A stretch of 64,000 nt of DNA from Aneurinibacillus tyrosinisolvens (GTDB lineage Bacteria > Bacillota > Bacilli > Aneurinibacillales > Aneurinibacillaceae): assembly GCF_001015055.1 (NCBI RefSeq), contig NZ_BBWZ01000005.1, forward strand, positions 124,001-188,000, read 5' to 3'. Shown here piece by piece: positions 56,005 through 64,000 of the stretch. Each line of letters starts with the position of its first letter. Positions within the stretch are counted from its first letter, which is position 1. The notes under the pieces were generated by a model, which worked only from the letters and a program-made list of their open reading frames with translations, had not been told where the DNA came from and searched no databases. The position numbers and the translations under genes were made by a program.

Positions 56005-56610
56005 ATGACTGTGGGTGGTGAAGCAGGATGGCTCGCCTTACGAAAAAAAAAACGACAGGAAATGCTCGGTAAGGTACTGCAAAGCAGCCCGTTTTATACG
56101 GATGAAGAGCTGGCGGAGCACTTTCAGGTAAGCATCCAGACCATTCGTCTTGATCGGCTTGAACTCGGCATTCCTGAAGTGAGAGAACGCATTAAAAATG
56201 TGGCGAAACAAACACTTGATGAAGTAAAATCGCTTTCCCTTGAGGAAGTCGTTGGCGAGCTGGTCGACGTTCAGCTTGATGAGTCGGCGATTTCCCTGCT
56301 GGAAATTACAGAAGAACATATTTTTTCAAGAACGCAAATCGCCCGCGGGCATCACATTTTCGCCCAGGCAAACTCGCTCGCTGTTGCGGTTATTAATGCG
56401 GACGTTGTGTTAACGGCAGCAGCGCGCATTCGTTACGTTCGCCCTGTCCGCCTTGGGGAAAGACTAATAGCGAAGGCGTTCGTGCGTGAAACCCAGGGAG
56501 ACCAAAGCAAGGTGCGGGTGGAGACTAGAGTACAGGATGAACTCGTGTTTAGCGGTACGTTTCGCGTACTTCGCATGAAAGATTTTGACACGGAAACCAT
56601 CGACAAGTAG
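56005..56610 (+). CDS. fapR: FapR, malonyl-CoA-responsive repressor of lipid synthesis
   Basis: Represses fatty-acid and phospholipid genes until malonyl-CoA binds. The 201-residue frame has an N-terminal helix-turn-helix (TDEELAEHFQVSIQTIRLDR) and a C-terminal hotdog effector domain (FSRTQIARGHHIFAQANSLA). The family start would be MARLTKKKRQE from ATG 56028, which follows GGTGG by about 9 bases, but that ATG is out of frame because the A-run at 56043-56052 has ten A instead of nine. The in-frame ATG 56005 has a poor ribosome site. It heads the plsX-fab operon. Confidence 0.92.
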   Translation: MTVGGEAGWLALRKKKRQEMLGKVLQSSPFYTDEELAEHFQVSIQTIRLDRLELGIPEVRERIKNVAKQTLDEVKSLSLEEVVGELVDVQLDESAISLLEITEEHIFSRTQIARGHHIFAQANSLAVAVINADVVLTAAARIRYVRPVRLGERLIAKAFVRETQGDQSKVRVETRVQDELVFSGTFRVLRMKDFDTETIDK

Positions 56611-56618
56611 GAGGACAT

Positions 56619-57623
56619 ATGATTATTGCAATCGATGCGATGGGAGGGGACTTCGCCCCCGGGGCTATAGTAGAAGGAGCTGTTGAAGCGGCCCGCGGGC
56701 TGCCGGATTTGCGGATTGTGCTTATCGGGGACGAGGCGCGGATAAGTCCGCTGCTCGTCCAGGCGCCAAAAAACATTGAGATCCGTCACGCCGGCGAAGT
56801 CATAATGGCGGATGAAGAACCCGTAAGGGCGGTACGTCGCAAAAAAGACTCATCGCTTGTTGTCGGAGTTACCATGGTGAGTAATAAAGAAGCGGATGCC
56901 ATTATCTCGGCGGGGAATACCGGCGCATTCATGTCCGCGGGTCTCTTAATCACAGGGCGGATTAAAGGGATCGACAGGCCGGCGCTTAGCCCGATGATTC
57001 CAACGATCGATGGGGCCGGCGCTATTATTTTAGATGCGGGCGCGAATATGGATGCACATCCGGCCCACCTGTTGCAGTACGCGGTTATGGGCAGCATTTA
57101 TGCGGAGAAAGTAATGGGAGTCGAGAAACCGCGTGTGGGGCTTTTGAATGTTGGAACCGAGGCGAAGAAGGGAAACGACTTAACGAAGGAAGCATACGGG
57201 CTGCTGGAAAACAGTACGGTCCACTTTGTAGGAAATGTAGAGGCAAGAGACATTATGGAGCACGTGTGTGATGTCGTTGTCTGTGACGGATTCTCGGGAA
57301 ATATTCTCCTAAAGACGATGGAAGGAATGGCAAAAACCATTTTCTCTGTGATGAAAGAAGAATTCACCCGCTCGATTACAAGCCAGCTTGCAGCCCTTAT
57401 GCTCAAGCCCGGATTAAAGCGGATTAAGATGCAGATGGATTACGCGGAGCATGGCGGTGCACTTCTCATGGGTGTGCAGGGAACATGCATTAAAATACAC
57501 GGCTCTTCGAACGCTCTTGCGGTACGATCGGCGGTACAGCAGGCGAAGAAATTTATAGATCAGGATGTTAATGCGCTCATCGCAAGGGAAATTCAAAGAG
57601 AAAGCGGGGATTTAAATGGTTAA
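56619..57623 (+). CDS. plsX: Phosphate acyltransferase PlsX
   Basis: Interconverts acyl-ACP and acyl-phosphate, the donor for PlsY and the product of FakA. The 334-residue product begins [20 protein letters not shown] and keeps the family SAGNTGAFM, and the [13 protein letters not shown] segments. AGTAGGAGG precedes the ATG. It overlaps fabH by 8 bases. Confidence 0.97.
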   Translation: MIIAIDAMGGDFAPGAIVEGAVEAARGLPDLRIVLIGDEARISPLLVQAPKNIEIRHAGEVIMADEEPVRAVRRKKDSSLVVGVTMVSNKEADAIISAGNTGAFMSAGLLITGRIKGIDRPALSPMIPTIDGAGAIILDAGANMDAHPAHLLQYAVMGSIYAEKVMGVEKPRVGLLNVGTEAKKGNDLTKEAYGLLENSTVHFVGNVEARDIMEHVCDVVVCDGFSGNILLKTMEGMAKTIFSVMKEEFTRSITSQLAALMLKPGLKRIKMQMDYAEHGGALLMGVQGTCIKIHGSSNALAVRSAVQQAKKFIDQDVNALIAREIQRESGDLNG

Positions 57624-58632
57624 TGAAAAACGTTCCGTGGGAATTCTGGCGACCGGCCGGTATTTGCCTGAGAAGGTGCTGACGAACGCGGATTTAGAGA
57701 AGATGGTCGACACGTCTGACGAATGGATTGTAACCCGGACAGGGATCAGCGAACGCCGCATTGCCCGCGAGGATGAAGCGTCTTCGGATATGGCGCTTGC
57801 AGCCGCCAGGCAGGCGCTTGAAAAAGCGAAGGTTGCTCCGGAAGACCTTGATTTAATTATCATTGCTACTGTCACACCGGATATGTTTTTTCCGTCTACC
57901 GCCTGCATTGTTCAGGAGAAGCTGGGTGCGATGAAGGCGGCGGCATTTGACTTATCGGCAGCCTGCTCGGGCTTTCTCTACGGGGCTTCGGTAGCCGCGC
58001 AATTTATTCAGAATGGGATGTACAGATACGCCCTTGTCGTTGGTGTAGAATCGCTGTCTAAGATTACCGATTGGACGGATCGAAACACGTGTGTTCTTTT
58101 CGGGGACGGCGCGGGTGCCGCGGTCATTGGACCGGTGGAGGATGGAATGGGCTTTCTCTCCTTTGAGCTTGGAGCGGACGGACGAGGCGCTGAGTTGCTG
58201 AAGCTGGAGGCGGGCGGTTCACGCAAACCTGTTTCGAAAGTAGAGCCGGGCAGCCGTGAGAACTATATCCACATGGCCGGCGGTGAAGTGTTTAAATTCG
58301 CTGTCCGCGCGATGAACAGCGCTTCGGACGCTGTGCTTGTAAAGGCAGGTATTTCGAAAGAAGAGGTGGATTTCCTCGTGCCCCATCAGGCAAACCTGCG
58401 GATTATCGATTCCGCTACGAAGAGGCTTGGATTGCCTGACGATAAAGTGATCGTGAACTTAAATCGTTACGGAAACATGTCCTCCGCTTCGATTCCGGTT
58501 GCTCTTGATGAAGCGGTAAGCGAGGGCCGGATTAAGGAAGGCGACACCCTTGTGCTTGTCGGGTTTGGCGGAGGCCTCACGTGGGGCGCTTCTGTGGTGA
58601 AATGGTCGACTAAAGAGAAAGGGAATGACTGA
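57616..58632 (+). CDS. fabH: 3-oxoacyl-ACP synthase III (FabH)
   Basis: Condenses acyl-CoA with malonyl-ACP to start fatty-acid synthesis. The 338-residue product has Cys117 in AACSGFLYG, the catalytic His in PHQANLRI and Asn in [12 protein letters not shown]. In branched-chain Bacillales this enzyme selects iso/anteiso primers, which is inference here. It overlaps plsX by 8 bases. Confidence 0.97.
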   Translation: MVNEKRSVGILATGRYLPEKVLTNADLEKMVDTSDEWIVTRTGISERRIAREDEASSDMALAAARQALEKAKVAPEDLDLIIIATVTPDMFFPSTACIVQEKLGAMKAAAFDLSAACSGFLYGASVAAQFIQNGMYRYALVVGVESLSKITDWTDRNTCVLFGDGAGAAVIGPVEDGMGFLSFELGADGRGAELLKLEAGGSRKPVSKVEPGSRENYIHMAGGEVFKFAVRAMNSASDAVLVKAGISKEEVDFLVPHQANLRIIDSATKRLGLPDDKVIVNLNRYGNMSSASIPVALDEAVSEGRIKEGDTLVLVGFGGGLTWGASVVKWSTKEKGND

Positions 58633-58634
58633 GT

Positions 58635-59582
58635 ATGGGCAAAGTAGCGTTTGTTTTTCCGGGCCAGGGATCACAGTATGTCGGTATGGGCTCCGATTTG
58701 TACGAAACAGAAGCGGCAGCGAAAGCGATATTTGATGCCGCTGATAGGGCGCTTGGCTTTTCCTTATCCGGCCTGTGTTTCAATGGGCCGGAGGAGGAAC
58801 TGCGCTTGACCGCAAACACGCAGCCGGCCATTTTAACGGCAAGCGTTGCGGTTTTGCGCGTTCTGCAGGAGAGAGCCGGGCTTACTCCTGACTTTGTAGC
58901 CGGACACAGCCTGGGGGAATATTCAGCGCTTGTAGCTGCAGAAGCGCTGTCCTTTGAGGATGCGGTGCAAATCGTACGGGCACGCGGGCAGTTTATGGAA
59001 GAGGCCGTGCCGGCTGGGCAGGGTGCAATGTCTGCGGTGATGGGAATGGAGCGGGACTTGCTGACCGCCATCTGCACAAGAATTACCGGTGAAGGCCATC
59101 CGGTTCAGCTGGCGAATCTCAATTGCCCGGGGCAGATTGTCATTTCCGGCAGTGCCGAAGGTGTTGCCCGGGCAGGTGCGCAGGCGAAGGAGGAAGGGGC
59201 CAAGCGGGTCATTCCACTAAACGTAAGCGGGCCGTTCCACTCCTCGTTAATGGAGCCGGCAGCGGATAAGCTTGCACAGAAGCTTGCTGAATATAAAATT
59301 TCAGATGCAAAGGTTAATGTAGTAGCTAACGTATCGGCCGGTGCGATAAAAGACAAAGAACAGATTAGAACGGCACTCATTGAGCAGGTTGCTTCCCCTG
59401 TCCTCTGGGAGGATAGCGTGCGTTTCATGCTGGAGCAGGGCGTTGAACTGTTTATTGAGATAGGACCGGGCACCGTTCTATCAGGTCTGGTAAAGAAAGT
59501 TGACCGTAGAGTACGGACGCTGGCCATTCAGGATGCAGCGACACTGCAAAAAGCAATCGAGGAGCTTAAAGCGCTGGAGTAG
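58635..59582 (+). CDS. fabD: Malonyl-CoA:ACP transacylase
   Basis: Loads malonate onto ACP. The 315-residue product begins [20 protein letters not shown] and has the nucleophile Ser92 in [10 protein letters not shown] and the catalytic His near 200 in GPFHSSLM. It starts 2 bases after the fabH stop. Confidence 0.97.
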   Translation: MGKVAFVFPGQGSQYVGMGSDLYETEAAAKAIFDAADRALGFSLSGLCFNGPEEELRLTANTQPAILTASVAVLRVLQERAGLTPDFVAGHSLGEYSALVAAEALSFEDAVQIVRARGQFMEEAVPAGQGAMSAVMGMERDLLTAICTRITGEGHPVQLANLNCPGQIVISGSAEGVARAGAQAKEEGAKRVIPLNVSGPFHSSLMEPAADKLAQKLAEYKISDAKVNVVANVSAGAIKDKEQIRTALIEQVASPVLWEDSVRFMLEQGVELFIEIGPGTVLSGLVKKVDRRVRTLAIQDAATLQKAIEELKALE

Positions 59583-59596
59583 AAGGAGGAGTACAT

Positions 59597-60337
59597 ATGT
59601 TGCAGGGAAAAGCCGCACTCGTTACAGGTGCGTCAAGAGGGATTGGCCGGGCCATTGCCCTCGAACTTGCCGCCCATGGAGCGGATGTCGCCATTAACTA
59701 CGCAGGCAACGAGAGTGCAGCCCGTGAAGTAGCAAATGCTGTCGCTGCATTAGGGCGTAAATCGTTTATCATTCGTGCGGACGTAGCCGATGCAGCGCAG
59801 GTAGAAGAAATGGTAAAGCAGGTAATAGGTGAATTCGGGAAGATTGATATCCTCGTTAACAATGCAGGAATTACCCGCGATAACCTGCTTATGCGCATGA
59901 AGGAAGAAGAATTCGATCAAGTCATCGCCACAAACCTGAAGGGCGTTTTCAACTGCATTAAAGCCGTTACCCGTCCGATGATGAAAGCGCGCACGGGCCG
60001 CATTATTAACATCTCCTCCGTTGTGGGTGTAATGGGAAATCCGGGGCAGGTGAACTATGTTGCGGCAAAGGCGGGAGTTATCGGCATGACAAAATCGGTT
60101 GCCCGTGAACTGGCAAGCCGGAATATTACCGTAAACGCTGTTGCGCCGGGCTTTATCGATACGGATATGACCGCTGTACTCGGTGATGATACAAAGGAAT
60201 CGCTTCTTTCCCAAATTCCGCTGCAGCGCCTTGGCAAGCCGGAAGACATTGCCCATCTCGTAAGATTTGTCGCTTCTGATGAAGCGAGCTACATGACGGG
60301 CCAAGTATTTCATGTTGATGGTGGCATGTACATGTGA
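59597..60337 (+). CDS. fabG: 3-oxoacyl-ACP reductase (FabG)
   Basis: NADPH-dependent reduction of 3-oxoacyl-ACP. The 246-residue short-chain dehydrogenase has TGASRGIG at 10-17, [11 protein letters not shown] near 86-96, and the catalytic Ser and YxxxK (NYVAAKAGV) near 138-157. AGAAGGAGGA precedes the ATG. Confidence 0.97.
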   Translation: MLQGKAALVTGASRGIGRAIALELAAHGADVAINYAGNESAAREVANAVAALGRKSFIIRADVADAAQVEEMVKQVIGEFGKIDILVNNAGITRDNLLMRMKEEEFDQVIATNLKGVFNCIKAVTRPMMKARTGRIINISSVVGVMGNPGQVNYVAAKAGVIGMTKSVARELASRNITVNAVAPGFIDTDMTAVLGDDTKESLLSQIPLQRLGKPEDIAHLVRFVASDEASYMTGQVFHVDGGMYM

Positions 60338-60373
60338 TGGTGTCGTATAATACCTTGAGAGGAGGTGAAGGAA

Positions 60374-60607
60374 TTGGCAGATACATTCGACCGTGTAAAG
60401 AAAATCATCGTGGATCGCCTCGGTGTTGACGAATCTGAAATTAAAGAAGAAGCTTCTTTTAAGGATGATCTCGGAGCGGACTCTCTTGATGTAGTAGAAT
60501 TGGTTATGGAATTAGAAGACGAATTCGACCTTGAGATTTCTGACGAAGATGCAGAGAAGATCGCGACTGTGGGTGACGTTATCACGTACATAAATTCCCA
60601 CAAGTAA
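60374..60607 (+). CDS. acpP: Acyl carrier protein
   Basis: A 77-residue acidic carrier whose Ser37 in [10 protein letters not shown] receives the phosphopantetheine arm. TTG 60374 is the likely start because AGAGGAGG lies about 8 bases before it and the product then begins [20 protein letters not shown], the family consensus; the in-frame GTG 60365 is part of the ribosome site. Confidence 0.96.
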   Translation: MADTFDRVKKIIVDRLGVDESEIKEEASFKDDLGADSLDVVELVMELEDEFDLEISDEDAEKIATVGDVITYINSHK

Positions 60608-60632
60608 TTATTGTTTTGTTATTTACAGGCAG

Positions 60633-60658
60633 AAGTCCCGTATTGTAATGCGGGACTT
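60633..60658 (+). terminator. Weak terminator between acpP and fabF
   Basis: AAGTCCCG and CGGGACTT form an 8-base stem with a 10-base loop but only a short T-tract, so partial readthrough into fabF is likely. Confidence 0.5.
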
Positions 60659-60727
60659 TCTCCTCATTGTGAGCACATTTGGCAGCCTGCATTAGAAGAG
60701 CTGTTTATTATATTCCGAGGTGAAGTT

Positions 60728-61969
60728 ATGAACAATCGTGTAGTGGTGACAGGTGTCGGAGCGGTGACTCCGCTTGGAAACGATGCAAAAACGTTTTGGG
60801 ATGGACTTCTTGCGGGAAAGTCCGGTGTTGATTTGATCAAGGCTTTTGATACTTCTGAATACCCGGCAAAAATCGCAGCCGAGGTGAAGGACTTTAATCC
60901 GGAAGACTATATGGACAGAAAAGAAATGAAACGGACGGATCGTTTTGTCCAGTTTGCTATGGCCGCTGCGAAAATGGCGGTAGCAGACGCCGGACTTAAC
61001 GTTTCGGAAGAAAACGCCGAGAACGTTGGCGTATATATTGGCTCCGGTATCGGGGGACTTGGAACATGGGAAGACCAGCATACGGTTCTTATGGAAAAAG
61101 GACCGCGCCGGGTCAGTCCGTTTTTCATTCCGATGATGATTGCGAACATGGCGTCCGGCCAGGTGTCGATTATGCTCGGCGCCAAAGGGCCGAACAGCGC
61201 AGCCATCACAGCGTGTGCAAGTGCCACACATTCGATCGGTGACGCCTTTAAAATCATCCAGCGCGGAATTGCAGATGTGATGATTACAGGGGGAGCGGAA
61301 GCAACGGTTCGTCCCATGGCCGTAGCCGGATTCTGCAGTGCTAAAGCGCTTTCCACCCGCAACGAAGAACCGCAGAAGGCAAGCCGTCCGTTTGATCTAA
61401 ACAGAGAGGGTTTTGTTATGGGCGAAGGCGCCGGTGTCCTTGTTCTGGAATCGCTTGAACATGCGCAAAAGCGCGGAGCCACCATTCTTGCGGAAATCAT
61501 TGGGTATGGAATGAGCGCGGACGCATACCACTTAACACAGCCTGCTCCGGGAGGGGAAGGGGCCGCACGCGCCATTGGGCATGCCTTAAAGGACGCTGCC
61601 ATCCAGCCTGAAGATGTAGATTACATTAATGCTCACGGGACATCTACTGAACTCAATGATAAATTTGAAACAATGGCAATAAAAAAGGCGTTTGGAGACC
61701 ATGCTTATAAAGTAGCCATCAGTTCAACCAAGTCGATGACAGGACACCTGCTTGGAGCGGCCGGCGGGGTTGAAGCTGTTGCCTGCGTGTTAAGCCTGCG
61801 TGATCAAGTTGTTCCTCCAACGATCAATTATGAAACGCCCGATCCGGAGTGCGACCTTGATTATGTGCCAAATGAAGCGAGAAAGATGGATGTGAATGTC
61901 GTCATGTCCAATTCACTCGGCTTTGGTGGCCACAATGCTACGATTATTTTGAAAAAATACGTGGATTGA
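60728..61969 (+). CDS. fabF: 3-oxoacyl-ACP synthase II (FabF)
   Basis: Elongates acyl-ACP. The 413-residue product has the catalytic triad Cys163 (TACASATHS), His303 ([10 protein letters not shown]) and His340 (GHLLGAAGG). CCGAGGTGAAG before ATG 60728 sets the start; the frame is open upstream to 60611 without family residues. In B. subtilis fabF is elsewhere, but other firmicutes place it here. Confidence 0.97.
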   Translation: MNNRVVVTGVGAVTPLGNDAKTFWDGLLAGKSGVDLIKAFDTSEYPAKIAAEVKDFNPEDYMDRKEMKRTDRFVQFAMAAAKMAVADAGLNVSEENAENVGVYIGSGIGGLGTWEDQHTVLMEKGPRRVSPFFIPMMIANMASGQVSIMLGAKGPNSAAITACASATHSIGDAFKIIQRGIADVMITGGAEATVRPMAVAGFCSAKALSTRNEEPQKASRPFDLNREGFVMGEGAGVLVLESLEHAQKRGATILAEIIGYGMSADAYHLTQPAPGGEGAARAIGHALKDAAIQPEDVDYINAHGTSTELNDKFETMAIKKAFGDHAYKVAISSTKSMTGHLLGAAGGVEAVACVLSLRDQVVPPTINYETPDPECDLDYVPNEARKMDVNVVMSNSLGFGGHNATIILKKYVD

Positions 61970-61993
61970 TACGTTCTTGGTGGTGAATAGACA

Positions 61994-62692
61994 TTGGACT
62001 TTCAGCAGTTTCAAGATGAGATTGGCGTTCACTTTACGAATGAAAAGTTATTGCGGCAGGCTTTTACCCATTCTTCCTATGTGAATGAGCACAGGGGGAA
62101 ACCTTTTCAGGACAATGAACGCCTTGAGTTTTTAGGGGATGCGGTCCTTGAGTTAACCGTTTCCCAATTTTTATACACTCATTTTCCGAAGATGGCAGAA
62201 GGAGAACTGACGAAAATGCGGGCGGCTATCGTCTGCGAGCCGTCACTCGTCACGTTCGCCAATCAACTGCAGTTCGGCAGGCTTATCCTGCTTGGCAAAG
62301 GGGAAGAACTGACCGGCGGAAGGTTTCGCCCGGCACTGCTTGCAGACGTGTTTGAGGCTTTCATTGGCGCCCTATACCTTGACCAGGGGATTGAACACGT
62401 CTTCCGTTTTCTGGAGAAGTATGTGTATCCCCGCATTAACCAGGGAGAATTTACCCGGGTAACGGATTACAAGAGCCAGCTCCAGGAATTTATTCAGCAT
62501 GACAGTCTTGGGGAAATACAGTACCGCATTGTTCTGGAGCGCGGTCCGGCGCACAGCAGAGAGTTTGTCTCCGAAGTAACATTAAACGGAAAAGTACTCG
62601 GGCAGGGCATGGGCCGCTCGAAAAAAGAAGCCGAACAGCATGCGGCTTCGATGGCGTTGAATCAATTGAAAGCAGAGCAGGGGATTGAATGA
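61994..62692 (+). CDS. rnc: Ribonuclease III
   Basis: Cleaves double-stranded RNA, including rRNA precursors. The 232-residue product begins from TTG 61994 behind GGTGGTGA, has the family motif [14 protein letters not shown] at 41-54 and a C-terminal double-stranded RNA-binding domain at about 160-230 ([23 protein letters not shown]). The stop overlaps the next gene by 4 bases. Confidence 0.97.
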   Translation: MDFQQFQDEIGVHFTNEKLLRQAFTHSSYVNEHRGKPFQDNERLEFLGDAVLELTVSQFLYTHFPKMAEGELTKMRAAIVCEPSLVTFANQLQFGRLILLGKGEELTGGRFRPALLADVFEAFIGALYLDQGIEHVFRFLEKYVYPRINQGEFTRVTDYKSQLQEFIQHDSLGEIQYRIVLERGPAHSREFVSEVTLNGKVLGQGMGRSKKEAEQHAASMALNQLKAEQGIE

Positions 62693-63765
62693 AGCAGCAC
62701 GTAAACATCGCTGTATTTGTCCCGCACCAGGGCTGTCCGAAGGATTGTGTATTTTGCAACCAATCGCGTATTACCGGCCAGAAGAGGGAGAATCTGCTGA
62801 CAGAAGAAAACGTTCGCGAAATGATTGAGTCGCAGCTCGCGACCGTCCAGCCCAATCAATCGGTAGAAATTGCTTTCTTCGGCGGCAGCTTTACCGGCTT
62901 GCCCCGCGGGTACCAGACAATGCTGCTCAGCACCGCAAAGAGGTATGCCGATAAGGGACGGGTCGACGGCATCCGCCTTTCCACCCGTCCGGATTACATT
63001 GCCCCCCATATTATGGAGTACCTGCTTTCCTATGGTGTCACTACGATTGAACTTGGCTGCCAGTCACTGGATAATGAGGTGCTGGAGATGTCAAAGCGAG
63101 GCCATAGTGCGGAAGATGTAGAGAAAGCCGTCCGTACGATAAGGAATTATCCATCCGTACAGCTTGGCCTGCAAATCCTTCCGGGATTGCCGGGGGATAC
63201 CCTTGAGAAGAGCCTGCGTACCATTGATAAAGTTGTAGCACTTGCCCCGGACTTTGTGCGGATTTATCCGGCGCTCGTGATAGCCGGAACCGAACTGGAA
63301 TGGCTGTACGTGACACATCAGTATCAGCCTCTTACCGTCGAAGAAGCGGTGAACTGGGTGGCGGATATGTGGCTCCCTCTCTTAAAGGCTGGAATCCCTG
63401 TCATTCGCATGGGGCTCCATTCCTCGGATGACCTCCGGAGCGAGGGAACGATCCTTGCGGGCCCATTCCATCCTTCGTTTCGCCAACTCGTGGAAGAAGT
63501 ACTGTTCTCCCGCTTGTTGAACCGAATGATGGAAAAGACAAACCATGCGATGGATGAGAACGGCGGGCGGCTGGAAGTGGTTATTCATCCGGCGGATGAA
63601 ACGGCACTTCGGGGGCGCAAAGGCAGCGGCTGGAAGCGGGTGCTTTCCCATTACGGGGAAAGAGAGGCCGTGCTGCTATTTGACAGACGGCAAACCCGCT
63701 ATCATATAAGCTGGAGAAACGCAGGAGCAAAAGCAGAAACGGCTGGTTTTACCAACTTACACTAA
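62689..63765 (+). CDS. Radical SAM protein of the Elp3-like group
   Basis: A 358-residue radical SAM protein with the 4Fe-4S cysteines Cys16, Cys20 and Cys23 in [11 protein letters not shown] and the GGSFTGLP and [12 protein letters not shown] segments shared with Elp3/HemN-like enzymes. It is too short and lacks the acetyltransferase half of true Elp3. Function is not established; a family member often sits between rnc and smc in Paenibacillaceae-like genomes, which is from memory. It overlaps rnc as ATGA. Confidence 0.88.
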   Translation: MKQHVNIAVFVPHQGCPKDCVFCNQSRITGQKRENLLTEENVREMIESQLATVQPNQSVEIAFFGGSFTGLPRGYQTMLLSTAKRYADKGRVDGIRLSTRPDYIAPHIMEYLLSYGVTTIELGCQSLDNEVLEMSKRGHSAEDVEKAVRTIRNYPSVQLGLQILPGLPGDTLEKSLRTIDKVVALAPDFVRIYPALVIAGTELEWLYVTHQYQPLTVEEAVNWVADMWLPLLKAGIPVIRMGLHSSDDLRSEGTILAGPFHPSFRQLVEEVLFSRLLNRMMEKTNHAMDENGGRLEVVIHPADETALRGRKGSGWKRVLSHYGEREAVLLFDRRQTRYHISWRNAGAKAETAGFTNLH

Positions 63766-63783
63766 ATCAATAACAACAGATGC

Positions 63784-63822
63784 ACCGGCGCCCATGTTAT
63801 GACAGGGAGGCCGGTTTTTTTT
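63784..63822 (+). terminator. Terminator before smc
   Basis: ACCGGC (63784-63789) and GCCGGT (63810-63815) form the stem base, followed by eight T. Confidence 0.65.
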
Positions 63823-63850
63823 ATGAGGATCGCCGTAGTGACAACCCATA

Positions 63851-63859
63851 TGGTATAAT
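63851..63859 (+). promoter_or_regulatory. Extended -10 promoter element for smc
   Basis: TGGTATAAT is a perfect -10 box with a TG extension, about 64 bases before the smc start. The -35 region is poor. Confidence 0.55.
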
Positions 63860-63922
63860 GGTACATTCATAAGAAGAGAGAATAGCAGAGGAAGCTGTGG
63901 GAAGTAAAGGGGGCAGCAGAAG

Positions 63923-64000
63923 GTGTATTTAAAACGCCTCGAACTGGTAGGCTTTAAATCATTTGCCGAGCGGACGGAGCTTGAGTTTGTTCCGGGAATT
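63923..64000 (+). CDS. smc: Chromosome segregation ATPase SMC, N-terminal end (partial)
   Basis: The last 26 codons from GTG 63923 read MYLKRLELVGFKSFAERTEL and then EFVPGI, the N-terminal SMC consensus. AAAGGGGGCAGC lies before the GTG. Position after rnc is the standard Bacillales order. The gene continues beyond the window. Confidence 0.96.
   Translation, partial: MYLKRLELVGFKSFAERTELEFVPGI

Overview
The window is a chromosomal core segment of a spore-forming, Gram-positive member of the Bacillales. The evidence is the cell-division and translation order sepF-ylmG-ylmH-divIVA-ileS-lspA, a PyrR-regulated pyrimidine operon, the gmk-rpoZ-coaBC-priA-def-fmt-rsmB block, the spore gene spoVM, YlbJ, and the FapR fatty-acid operon running into rnc and smc. 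The coding style (moderate GC, many GTG/TTG starts behind strong Shine-Dalgarno sites) and the placing of a ylb block (rsmD-coaD-ylbJ-ylbK-ylbL-tmcAL-yceD-rpmF) between recG and fapR look more like the Brevibacillus/Aneurinibacillus/Paenibacillus side of the order than like Bacillus subtilis. The species is an inference. I see no tRNA, rRNA, CRISPR array, insertion sequence or prophage.

Layout. 1-6 kb: end of sepF, ylmG, ylmH, divIVA, ileS, lspA and an RluD-type pseudouridine synthase. 6-17.3 kb: the pyr operon (pyrR, pyrP, pyrC, carA, carB, pyrK, pyrD, pyrF, pyrE) with three PyrR-binding loops; pyrB is absent from its usual place. 17.4-21.4 kb: a 59-residue unknown protein, then on the minus strand a MurJ/SpoVB-type flippase with an inserted extracellular-type domain, and rqcH. 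21.6-34 kb: Ca2+ ATPase, dapF, yicC, remA, gmk, rpoZ, coaBC, priA, def, fmt, rsmB. 34-41 kb: cheV, rlmN, prpC, prkC, rsgA, rpe, spoVM. 41-48.4 kb: rpmB (minus), yloU, yloV (fakA), a DegV (FakB-like) protein, sdaAB, sdaAA, recG. 48.4-55.8 kb: an MgtC-like protein, rsmD, coaD, ylbJ, ylbK, ylbL, tmcAL, yceD, rpmF. 56-64 kb: fapR, plsX, fabH, fabD, fabG, acpP, fabF, rnc, a radical SAM protein and the first codons of smc.

The genes form a few working units: UMP synthesis under PyrR; translation and its quality control (ileS, def, fmt, rsmB, rlmN, rsgA, rqcH, rpmB, rpmF); a PP2C/PASTA-kinase pair; fatty-acid uptake (FakA/FakB-like) and fatty-acid synthesis under FapR.

The most unusual points are: (1) a copper-amine-oxidase-N-like 'stalk' domain of about 110 residues inserted into a lipid flippase; (2) a PyrR-binding loop that abuts the pyrP Shine-Dalgarno with no terminator, suggesting translational rather than transcriptional control; (3) loss of pyrB with its attenuator kept in front of pyrC; and (4) single-base reading-frame faults in conserved genes (ylmH, yicC, coaBC twice, probably the fapR start). 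Because three of these lie in homopolymers and coaBC is normally essential, sequencing error must be excluded before biology is invoked.
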